Assembly: GCA_036346225.1 (NCBI GenBank)
Contig: JARFIW010000170.1
Span: 8,680,501-8,744,500, forward strand
DNA length: 64,000 bases
Origin: Platerodrilus igneus
Lineage: Eukaryota; Arthropoda; Insecta; Coleoptera; Lycidae
Reading direction: 5' to 3'
The position numbers and the translations under genes were made by a program. A model generated the notes under the pieces. That model ran no database searches and was not told the DNA's origin. It saw only the letters and a program-made list of their open reading frames with translations. This document shows positions 55,362 through 64,000 of the stretch, one piece after another. The first letter of the stretch is position 1, and every line of letters begins with the position of its first letter.

Positions 55362-56809
55362 CTACAGTTATTGTTTGTGTAAAATGTGCTTCAGTATTCC
55401 ATCCAAGTTGTGTTGAACGATTAAAAAATATAAAAATCTTAGAAGAAAATAGAATAATTTGTTGTGAAAATGAAATAACCTCAAAATCAGTGGTCTTAAC
55501 ATATTAACAAAATCAAATTAATGTTATAAATGAAGTAAGTTTATCAAAGGATATTATTATTAGAGATAAAGAAGAAATAATTAATTTATTGCAAGATAAA
55601 ATAAAAAAATTGGAAATAAAATTAAATAATTTAATCACATGTCAGACACCAAATGTGAAGGAACATGTTTTTAATAATGGTTCTTGCAAATCATATTCAT
55701 CACTTTTAAAAAGTGAGAGTATTGTTGTTTTTAAAGCAGCAGCAGGAAATGATAGTGCCAAAATAAAAACAGATCTAAAGCAGAAAATTAACCCTGTTGA
55801 ACTTGGTGTTAGTATAACTTATTATCAGAATGTGCGTGGAATGCGGACGAAAGTTAGACAGTTATACTTAAACTCTATCGTAGCCACTGAATTTGATATA
55901 TTTGCATTTACTGAAACATCGCTTAACGATGTGTTCTCTGATTTAAAGCTTTTCGATAAATCTTTATTTAACGTGTTTCGGTCAGACCACAATTATAGCG
56001 CTACAAATACGACTAGAGGTGGAGGTGTCCTTCTAGCTATAAAAAAAGAAATTGACGCTCATGTGGTAGACCTAAGTACTGATTGCGATGTATTTAAAAA
56101 CTTAGGCTCATATTTAGATTTACTTTGTGTTAAAGTTAAGTGCAAGCAAATACCGATTTTTATTATCGTAATATATATTAAACACAGTATGCATAGTGAC
56201 ATTTACACAGATCTATGTGATGCCATGGAATCCACATGCAAGTTATTTGGCTCAAACATTGTGCTAATAGGCGACTTTAATGTGCCCCAATATAGCGATG
56301 CCTTTAGCAAAAAAGTTATTGTGATCAATAATGCCTTTATTTTCTTTAACATCAAGCAATTCGATAACAACTTAAACAATAATGGACGATTACTGGATCT
56401 TGTATTAAGTAATTTGAACTGTCAAGTCTTTCGGTGTGACCCTATACTGGAGGAAGCAGTCACCACCCGGCATTAAACATTGAACTTCAAATTAATAACC
56501 AGCAAAACACTCACTTTCCTATTTGTGAAAAACTATATCTTAACTACAAAAAATGCAATTGTAATGTTTTATATGAAGAACTGCAAAAAACTGACTGGTC
56601 TGTACTTTCAGCCATTCCAAATGTCGATGATATGGTGTTAGAATTTTATAGAATCTTAAATTCCATTCTTTCTAAGTATGTTTCTAAAAAGAAAGCTGTA
56701 AACAAACAATATTCCGCTTGGTTTTCAAGGGAGATAATAAACAAATTAAAGTTTAAGACTAAACTTTGGTGTAATTACAAAAAAGATCGTTGTCTAAGTA
56801 CATATAATC
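55362..56809 (+). pseudogene. CR1-like retrotransposon: PHD remainder, coiled coil and AP endonuclease
   Basis: After the MULE the reading resumes with VIVCVKCASVFHPSCVERL, completing a PHD-like C/H array, then a stop and a coiled coil (frame 55589: KIKKLEIKLNNLITC). The same frame passes directly into an endonuclease: VSITYYQNVRGMRTKVRQLY (N-V-R-G block), FAFTETSLNDV, GGGVLLAIKKEI and LIGDFNVPQYSD, with NGRLLDLVLSN near the end at 56476. The usual ORF1 C-terminus and ORF2 start appear deleted, fusing the two. Frame 56632-56847 holds the linker to RT (SAWFSREIINKLK) and is cut at 56819 by RTE-like copy C. Confidence 0.72.
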
Positions 56810-56821
56810 AAAAATGCTCAT

Positions 56822-57861
56822 CATCATCATTGGGTCTTCAGTCCTGAAACTGGTTAGACGCGTACCATCATTGTTTCCTATTCTGAACTAACCTACAGAT
56901 TTCCCCAAAATTTGCACAGTCTGCATCTATCACTATCTGATCTAGGTCTACATCCGCCTCTTTTTTCCTATCTCTGCTTGTCATATATTCCATACTATTC
57001 CCCAAAAATGCCTTAGAACGTATTCTGCCCTTCTATTTCTCATATTTTTTTCCCAAAGATATCCTTGTTCCCTTACTGTTTCTATAACCTATTTGTTATT
57101 ACCATTGTCTGTCCATCCTCAAACATCTGAAGCACGGCATTTCAAAAACCGCTACTGTTCTTCTGTCTGCTTTTCAGACTGCTCGTATTTCGTAGGCATA
57201 TTGTCTGTGCTGTGCTCCACACATACGTTTTCAACAACTTTTTGTTATATGTTTGTTGTCTTTCATCATAGGCGCCGTTCTTTCTTGTTAGATGCAGTTC
57301 GGTCACCTTCTATTGTTTTACAATTATATACCCTATTTCTCCGACATTCAGTGGTTGCGAAGGAGGGGTAAGCAGCCTGTGTCTGCCAAGTTTCCCCAGC
57401 ACTTGAACATTTACTGATTTAATATTTTTTCCAATATGTCTTTTCGCACAGTCAACATTAGTTGCAGATATTTCACAACAAACTAGTTGTTTATAATAAT
57501 CATCAGATATGTCTGTGCTTATTTTTTCGTCATTGGGTTTCCCGTCTCAAAACTGGTTGGACATGTACTTGCACTTATTTCTTTTCTAAACTAACCTACA
57601 TGGTTCCCTGAAATTCTCACACAGCAATACAGCTCGGTTCCCCTTATATTGTTTTCTAATATTATGCCCTATTTCACAGAGATTTATTGAAGGGGGTTAA
57701 GCAACCTGTGGCTGCCAAGATCCCCCAACACTTAGACATTTGCCGAAATAATAGTTTTCCAGTAAATGCTTTCACGCAATTACCATTATTCGAGAATATT
57801 GCCCCTCCAATGCTTGTAGTTGCTTATAATAAATATCATGTTTAAGTGCAGCTACTTTCTT
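56822..57861 (-). repeat. Reiterated 3' modules of RTE-like copy C
   Basis: A shared pattern (TCRTT..., AACTGGTTGGAC.CGTACC) begins units at about 56825, 57525 and 57862. The outer unit has a diverged copy of the terminal RT coding bases (compare 57090-57350 with 58140-58380) plus UTR. The middle unit is about 340 bp with only the distal part. Confidence 0.7.
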
Positions 57862-57998
57862 CGTCATTAATTTATCCATCTTGGGACTGGTTGGATGCGT
57901 ACCTACATTGATTTCTCTTCTGAGCTAGCCTACAAATTTCCCTGAAACTCCTACAGCCTACATCTTTCACTATCTGTGTGCAGTAGTCTAACCTAGGT

Positions 57999-59126
57999 CT
58001 ACCTCTTCTTCTCTTTTCCTATCTCTGCTTCTAGTATATTCCGCACTATTCCTTCATGCCGTAGTATGTGGCATATCATCCTATCTCTCCTATTTTTTAC
58101 CGTTTTCCACATATTTCTTTCTTCCCCTACCATTTTTAGTACCTCTTCGTTCTTAACTTTGTCTGTCCATGATATCTTCATCATACGTCTGTAGCACCAC
58201 ATTTCAAAGGCTTCTACCTTTTTCTTGTCTGCTTTTCCCACTGTCCAGGCTTCACAGCCATACAGTGCTGTGCTCCACACATATGTTTTGAGCAATCTTT
58301 TCCTTGTTTCTATGTTTGTGGTCTTTGAGCACAGTAGTTGCTTTTTCTTGTTAAATGTAGCACGACCTTGTGCTAATCTTTGTTTTATATCTTTTGTGCT
58401 TTTCCCATCTTGCGTTATTTGGCTTCCTAGGTAGCAGAAATCCTTAACCTCTTGTAAGTTCGTGTTACATATTTGTATTCTTGTTTTTGATTTATTTTTC
58501 CCTCCTTTGCATACTAGAACTTTAGTTTTACTTTTGTTAATTTTCATACCGTATCTCTCTGTTAGAACCGTTTCCATTTCATTGAGAGCAGCTTCTAACT
58601 CTTCCTTGCTAGACGCTAATACCGCTATATCATCTGCAAATCTAAGCATATCAATTTTTTGTCCCTGCATAGTAATTCCAAATGTCTTCCTGCATTTGAC
58701 AGTATTCATTGCCTCCTCAATGTACAAGTTAAAAATTAGTGGGGATAGGGAACATCCCTGTCTTACCCCTTTCCTGCTGTTTACTTCTCTACGTTCCTGC
58801 TCTAATTCTATTACTCCTGTTTGCTCTTTGTATAAGCTATGTACTATCCGTCTATCCCTATAACTCATTCCAATCTTTTTGAGTATTTCGAACATTTTTT
58901 TCCATTTTACATAGTCAAATGCTTTTTCGAGATCTAGAAACCCTATATACACGCTTTCCCCTTTTTCTATTGTTTTCTCCATTATCACCCTCAGAGCTAA
59001 GATAGCCTCCCTTGTTCCCCTGTTTCGCCTAAACCCAAATTGGTCTTCTCCTAGTATTTCTTCAGCCCGTTTTTCCATTCGTCTTTGTACAATTCTAGTT
59101 AATATTTTTGATACGTGTGCTGTCAA
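57999..59126 (-). pseudogene. RTE-like copy C reverse transcriptase, main frame
   Basis: 375 codons: HVSKILTRIVQRRMEKR, DQFGFRRNRGTREAIL, FLDLEKAFDYVKWKKM (motif A), GVRQGCSLSPLIFNLYIEEA, MLRFADDIAVLASSKEELEA (active FADD), GMKINKSKTKVLVC, VKDFCYLGSQITQDGK and, at the C-terminus, WSTALYGCEAWTVGKADKKK followed by EAFEMWCYRRMMKISWTDK. These are the blocks of RTE-like endonuclease-RT proteins of arthropods. The catalytic residues are intact and the frame is long. It is called a pseudogene because upstream frames are shifted: the join to 59129-59380 is a one-base change in a run of A/T near 59165. Confidence 0.88.
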
Positions 59127-59128
59127 AC

Positions 59129-59894
59129 TTATTGTTTGAAAATTTTCACATCTATCTGAGCCTTTTTTTTTGGTATAGTTACCATGATGTTATGTTTGAA
59201 ATCTTTGGGTATCTCGCCTGTCTCATACATATAGCTTACAAGTTGGAAGAGACGTTCTGTTACTGTTTGACCAGCGGCTTTTAGAGTCTCCGCTTGCACC
59301 TTATCTGTACCCGTCGCCTTACCATTTTTCAGACCCTTTAATGCTATTTCAAATTCATCTCTAAGTATAGGATATCCCAAGTCATCATTTTCAATGTCTG
59401 ATTCCTTTTCTAATGCAGTTAGTTCTTCTCCTGCATATAAATTCCCTATATATTCTTGCCATCTACCCCACTTTCTCTACATTTTCTATAATGACATTTC
59501 CTCCCGCGTCCCTTATATTTTTGCTATACGGTTCTATATCCCTAAAATTCATTCTAATTAGTTTGTATGCTTCATCTGTCTTTCCTACTTCCATCTTAGT
59601 TTGTACCTCTTTGCACTTTTCATCAATCCATTGTTCTTTAGCTTTCCTGCATTTTCGAATAATTTCCCATTTTATGGCTTTGTATCTCCGTTTTCTTGTT
59701 TCGTCTGATTTATTTTTGTATTTTCGTCTTTCTTCTATTAAATTCAGGATATCCTTTGTTATCCATGGTTTCTTATTTTCTTTTTGTGTATACCCCAGAA
59801 TATCTCTGGCCGCCATGTCGAGGCTGGATTTAATGTTATTCCATTCTGTTTCTACTTCCTTAGTGTCAGATATTTTCCCGATATCTTTGAGCAA
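59129..59894 (-). pseudogene. RTE-like copy C linker and RT N-terminus
   Basis: Minus frames 59894-59463 (DMAARDILGYTQKENKKPWI, EERRKYKNKSDETRKRRYKA, EQWIDEKCKEVQTKMEVGK) and 59380-59129 (EIALKGLKNGKATGTDKVQA, KHNIMVTIPKKK) form the linker and first RT blocks (KAxGxD and xxPIPKK types). Frame changes occur near 59470 and 59165. Confidence 0.82.
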
Positions 59895-59915
59895 TTCATT
59901 TGACCTTTTTTCGAA

Positions 59916-60730
59916 TCATTCTTGAATATCTTTCTCTTTTAGTTTCTGTAGGTCCAAGTGCCTTTTTCCGTTTCTTTTTTTCAAATTTTTAAATTTAAGT
60001 GCGGCTTTCATAATTACGATGTTGTGGTCGGTGTCTATATCTGCTTCTGGGTAGCTTCTACAGTCTTTTACTTGATTCCTAAACCGTTGTCTAACAAGAA
60101 TGTAATCTATTTGATATCTTCCTGTATCTCCTGGCATCTTCCACGTATATCGTCTTCTAGCATGATGTTGAAATAATGTGTTTGTAATGATTAAATTGTT
60201 CTTGTCGAAAAATTCTACCAGCCTATTTCCTCTGTCGTTTCTAGTGCCTAAACCAAATAAACCTACTATCGCTCCTTCCCTACCCTCACCTACCACTGCA
60301 TTAAAATCCCCCGTAATTATTAAATTTTCATGTCCTTTACGTGTCTTAATATGTCTTCGATATCTTTGTAGATTGCTTCTACCTCTTCGTCACTGTAGCT
60401 AGAGGTGGGCATGTATACTTGTATTATTACTGTGTTTACCAGTTTAGATTCTAATCTAACCATGAGTACTCTTCGTTCTTTTGTAAGTAATTTTCACACA
60501 GTATCCTATCTTTTCCGCATAACTATCCCCACACCCAAATTTCCTTCCTCTGCTCCTGTATGAATTACCCTGAAGTCTCCACTCCAAAAATCCCCCGCCT
60601 CTGGCCACCGAACTCGCTGATCCCTACTATGTCTAGTGATAACCTATTCATTTCGATTTTAGGTTCTCTAGCTTACCTACTTGCTTCATACTTCTAACAT
60701 TCCACGCTCCGACTCACAGAATGTTCCCGA
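59916..60730 (-). pseudogene. RTE-like copy C endonuclease
   Basis: Starts near 60730 with VGAWNVRSMKQVGKLENL, then several breaks to YMPTSSYSDEEVEAIYKDIE near 60400. The last part, 60296-59916, is a clean frame: FGLGTRNDRGNRLVEFF, NTLFQHHARRRYTWKMPGD, GRYQIDYILVRQRFRNQVKD and DTDHNIVIMKAAL. This is the AP-endonuclease of RTE-type elements. The N-terminal third carries frameshifts and stops; the D-H block is preserved. Confidence 0.8.
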
Positions 60731-61166
60731 CTCTTATTTTTACCTTTCTAATCGCATCCTCCAAGTAGTCCTCCGGAGATCCGAATGGGGACTATTTTAA
60801 CTCCGAATCTTTTATCCCAGAGAATGCCATCATTTTATTATAATTTAGGTACGCTGTGTACTTGGGAGGTAATGTGGTGGTTTCCGTTGCTTTCCACATC
60901 GCGGTAGTGTGTCTTAGACTGCCATACCGACCCCTATGGTCTCTGCCAATCTAAGTACCGAAAGAGCCGCTGCCCTCTTTCGGGGACCTGTCTTAGTCTG
61001 GTTCCTCACTAACGACCCTACTACTTTGGTTGGACCTGTAGTTTGGCTCTTTAGCTCATTAGAACACGCAAGCCATTTCACCTGTTCTAGTAATCTAGAA
61101 CTTCGGCAAGGTGCAGGTCCATTCGAAATGGGGAAAAATGGGAAAAATTTTTTTGGAAAAATGCTC

Positions 61167-61736
61167 GAGCAAATTTAAAGTATACTATTACTGCTGCATA
61201 TCGTAGTGATCTTTTATCTGTTGAAAACGATTTAAATAACAATCCAAAGAAATTCTGGACATATATTAATTCTAAAAAAAATCAGTCAAGTATTCCATCA
61301 GAAATGTCGTATAATGACACAATTATACAAGATCCTCAAGACATTGTTAATGCATTTGCAGATTATTTCTCGATGTCATTTACTGATTGTAAAAATATAG
61401 TTCCATTACAACCTTTAAAACATTCCTGCAACAATGTGTTACATCTACCTACTATCACTGATGACGACATTATCAAAGCAATCAGGAAGCTTAAAGCTAA
61501 TTTTACAATGGGCCTTGACTCGATTCCTGCATTTCTGATCAAAGACTGTGCACCTGTATTTGTTAAACCAATGGGTATTATTTTTAATGCAATATTGAAA
61601 TTAAATACATTTCCACATATGTAGAAAGAATCACGAATTCTCCCAGTGTTTAAAAAGGGAAATAAGAAAGATATAGTCAACTACAGGCCAATTGCATTAA
61701 TTAATAATTTCTCTAAAGTGCTTGAATTAATATTAC

Positions 61737-61803
<67 letters not shown>

Positions 61804-62544
61804 TTTTGAACAATATGTTGCACATAGTCAACATGGTTTTGTGAAGCGACGATCTACAATATCAAACTTGGTTGAAATAACGCAATATATTTGCAAATCA
61901 TTGATGAATCAACTCAAGTAGATGTGATATATAGTGACTTTTCAAAAGCATTTGACCATCTACTTAACGAAATTTTACTGTACAAACTCGATATCATTGG
62001 CCTGTCGTCAGTATTAGTTCAACTATTCAGAAGTTATTTCTCAAACAGATCCCAGTTTGTTGAGTATTGAGGATACATATCCAATAAATTTCCTCAAACC
62101 TCAGGTGTGCTGCAAGGATCTATTTTAGGGCCTCTATTCTTTATAATTTTCATTAACGATGTTAAGGATTGCTTTAATGTAAGGTATTCACTTTATGCAG
62201 ACGATCTTAAATTGTATTGCACCATTATATCACATGTGGATTGTAACAAGCTACAACAAAACCTTGACAACTTGTGCAAGTGGTGTGAGCATAACTATTT
62301 GCCATTAAATCCTAGTAAATGCAATATAATGTCATTTTCAAAAAAGAAAACTAAGATATCATGGTATTACACAATAGATAATGCACTTATTAATAGAGTT
62401 GAGCACTTCAAAGATCTGGGTGTGACATTCAATGCCAAATTAACTTTTAATAAACACATACAACAAATCACCCAATCAGCATTGAAAAACCTAGGTTTTG
62501 TATTACGCAATTACAAAGATTTTCAAAATATCTATACTCTACAT
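61167..62544 (+). pseudogene. CR1-like retrotransposon: reverse transcriptase (3' piece of the split element)
   Basis: Resumes after copy C with NNPKKFWTYINSKK near 61230. Frames 61304-61624 (DIIKAIRKLKANFTMGLDSI, PAFLIKDCAPVF), 61646-61921 (NYRPIALINNFSKVLE, then QHGFVKRRSTISNLVE) and 62107-62553 (QGSILGPLFFIIFINDVK, SLYADDLKLYC, HFKDLGVTFNAKLTFNKHI) give the RT blocks in order. Catalytic YADD is intact. A TAG at 61622-61624, frame changes, a TGA near 62069 and an (AT)n expansion at 61740-61798 disrupt it. The C-terminus is cut by the hAT element at 62545. Confidence 0.82.
61740..61798. repeat. (AT)n microsatellite inside RT coding sequence
   Basis: About 28 AT units interrupting the RT frame between LHK and HFEQYV; encodes only alternating Ile/Tyr. 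Confidence 0.95.
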
Positions 62545-64000
62545 CAGGGGTAGGCAACGCGGCGCCATGGCGCCCCCGATCAATTTTTAATGTGCCCTCG
62601 CTGGACTAATGTAAATGTATGATAGCCAGAGCGATTTACTTACTCTTGTCAAACGGCGATATACAGCAAGTAGTCAGTTGAGTTTAGGATTGTGCATAGA
62701 TTAGCAGTTTGATAACCTTGAGCATATCTAATAACACGCACGTATTTTTTGTTAGTGTGAGATCGTATTTCGAATAGACCACGCGTAGACCGTGCATTTA
62801 AAACTACCAAGTAATCCGAAATAATTCTTTTCTTTCAAAACCCTTCATGGATAAATGTAAAAGAAAAAGAACATTATTTTAACGATGAATGGGAATCTAT
62901 ATTGTTTCGTTGATTACAAAGAGAAGTGTATTTATTTGTTGTGTAATAATAGTGTTGCGATTCCCAAGAAAAGTAATATTGAACGACATTTTATGACTGT
63001 TCATAGCAATTTTGATAGTGACTATCCAATGAACTCTGAAATTAGAAGAAAAAAAATTATTTCTTTAAAATCTTCAATAACTAACCAGCAAAGTTTTTTT
63101 ACTAAACCACTGCAACAACATAAAGCAGCAACGATCGTGTCATATAAAATATCGCATTCGCTAGCTAAGAATAAAAAACCATTTACAGATGGAGAATTAG
63201 TGAAAGAAGCCATGTTAGAAGCTGCTGATTCACTTTTTGAAGAATTTAAAAATAAAAGGAAATAGTTTCAGCTATAAACACGTTGCAATTATCAGCACGA
63301 ACTGTTACTAGAAGAACTAAAGTAATTGCGGAGAATTTGGAAGCAGAATTAGCAAATGATATGGAAAATTGTATTTTCTTTTCGCTATAGATGGATGAAT
63401 CGACAGACGTGACAAATATATCACAATTAGCAATTTGCGTGAAGATGGTATTTTCTGATTTTACAACAAAAGAAGAATTCCTTAAAGTTCTGCCATTAAA
63501 GGGAAGCACCAAAGGAGAAGATATCTTTTCTACTTTTAAAAAGTATATAACAGATGTAAAATTACCTGTACAAAAGTTATCGTCAATTACAACAGACGGG
63601 GCACCAGCGATGACTGGTAAGAAAAAGGATTTATTGCCTTATGTAGACAGGATTCCTTATTCCCGAAATTTATTTCTTATCATTGCCTCATACACCAGGA
63701 AATGTTATGCTCAAAAACAATCTATTTTCAGCACGTATTTACGATAGTAACAAAAATTATTAATTCCATAAGATCAGGAGCTATGCAACACAGATTGTTT
63801 AAATTACTTTTAGAAGATGAGGACGTTCAGTTCACAGATCTTCTTTTACATACTGAAGTGAGGTGGCTGAGCAGAGGTAAAATACTTGAGCAGTTTATCA
63901 TGCTTTTGCCACAAATAAAGGAATTTATTACATCAAGAGGCGAATTTTACGAGCAATTAGAAAATAAGGATTGGCTAATCGACCTCGGATTTCTGACAGA
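62545..64000 (+). mobile_element. hAT transposon, 5' part, runs off right edge
   Basis: CAGGGGTAGGCAACG at 62545 is a typical hAT terminal inverted repeat start, placed exactly where the RT frame is lost. A 14-bp perfect palindrome GGCGCCATGGCGCC follows at about 62562. The transposase starts 62885. The right end lies outside the window, so the target duplication (candidate CTCTACAT, 62537-62544) cannot be tested here. Confidence 0.75.
62885..64000 (+). pseudogene. hAT transposase (EPM2AIP1/GTF2IRD2/SCAND3-like), partial
   Basis: Frame 62885-63265: a CYS/HIS-type finger remnant (YLLCNNSVAIPKKSNIERHF, with TVHS), then QSFFTKPLQQHKAATIVSYK, SHSLAKNKKPFTDGELVKEA and a stop at 63263. Frame 63391-63747: MDESTDVTNISQLAICVKMV (catalytic D block), LKGSTKGEDIFSTF and SSITTDGAPAMTGKKKDL (second D block). 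After a shift near 63690 the sequence reads HTEVRWLSRGKILEQFIMLL to the edge. This order is characteristic of hAT transposases related to GTF2IRD2 and EPM2AIP1. At least three breaks (stops at 63265 and 63390, shift near 63690). Confidence 0.85.

Larger units (their letters stand above)
56820..61156 (-). mobile_element. RTE-like non-LTR retrotransposon, copy C (longest copy)
   Basis: A 4.3-kb minus-strand insertion flanked by a 10-bp direct repeat AAAAATGCTC (56810-56819 and 61157-61166). The 3' end has a short (ATG)n tail. Coding region 60730-57999 (endonuclease and RT), then three reiterated 3' modules (starts near 57862, 57525 and 56825). The 5' end extends about 300 bp further than copy A, through a region with GTGGAAAGCAACGG and AAACCACC words. 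It may be full length. Confidence 0.9.

Noticed and set aside
56810..56870. CATCATCATCAT runs as a host microsatellite
   Set aside because: The same run ends all three RTE-like copies, so it is the element's own 3' tail in antisense.
1..64000. CRISPR arrays, bacterial operons, rRNA genes
   Set aside because: No regularly spaced short repeats with unique spacers, no ribosome-binding-site-led gene strings and no rRNA-like sequence were seen; the content is eukaryotic transposons.

Overview
The window reads as AT-rich insect (possibly beetle) nuclear DNA that is almost entirely transposable elements. There are no bacterial-type operons, and short introns, TATA/initiator-type promoter motifs, BEL/Pao, Gypsy, Penelope-like, RTE-like, CR1-like, Tc1/mariner, Mutator-like, piggyBac and hAT elements lie side by side. 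The assignment to insects is inference from this repertoire; no host gene here could be named to confirm it. Nearly every coding region is a transposon gene, most of them broken.

Layout. 1-1172: a CR1-like ORF1 fragment abutting a piggyBac-like transposase fragment, both on the minus strand. 1306-7021: a decayed BEL/Pao element (+) truncated in its integrase. 7461-13072: a 5.6-kb Tc1/mariner (IS630-type) transposon with about 270-bp inverted ends, loaded with a CR1-like element and a second antisense RT fragment, inserted into an older RT pseudogene that resumes at 13073. 13107-18240: mostly non-repetitive DNA holding the best host-gene candidate, two minus-strand exons at 16763-16870 and 16019-16181. 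18250-26880: an old antisense Gypsy element whose gag is interrupted by RTE-like copy A (22551-26572, flanked by a target-site duplication); copy A itself carries a tRNA-type SINE. 26885-31490: probable host non-coding DNA with a candidate TATA/initiator promoter near 30171-30358. 31499-35650: a hAT-like transposon. 36751-37072: a MITE. 39640-40190: a second Tc1/mariner transposase fragment. 40408-41162: a 5'-truncated RTE-like copy D.

41163-49735 is a Penelope-like element (minus) split by a young BEL/Pao element (42772-49209, 320-bp LTRs differing at two positions by eye, 5-bp target duplication). 49736-62544 is a CR1-like retrotransposon (+) split three times: by a Mutator-like transposon (49842-55353, 8-bp target duplication), by RTE-like copy C (56820-61156, 10-bp target duplication), and by a hAT element that starts at 62545 and runs off the right edge.

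The main value of the window is its insertion chronology: target duplications can be read directly for five insertions, and the interrupted elements continue in register on the other side. Two points stand out beyond that. The RTE-like family carries reiterated, diverged 3' modules that are shared by independently inserted copies. The putative host exon has a CAGAAG tandem splice acceptor in which one choice gives an immediate stop codon and the other an open frame.
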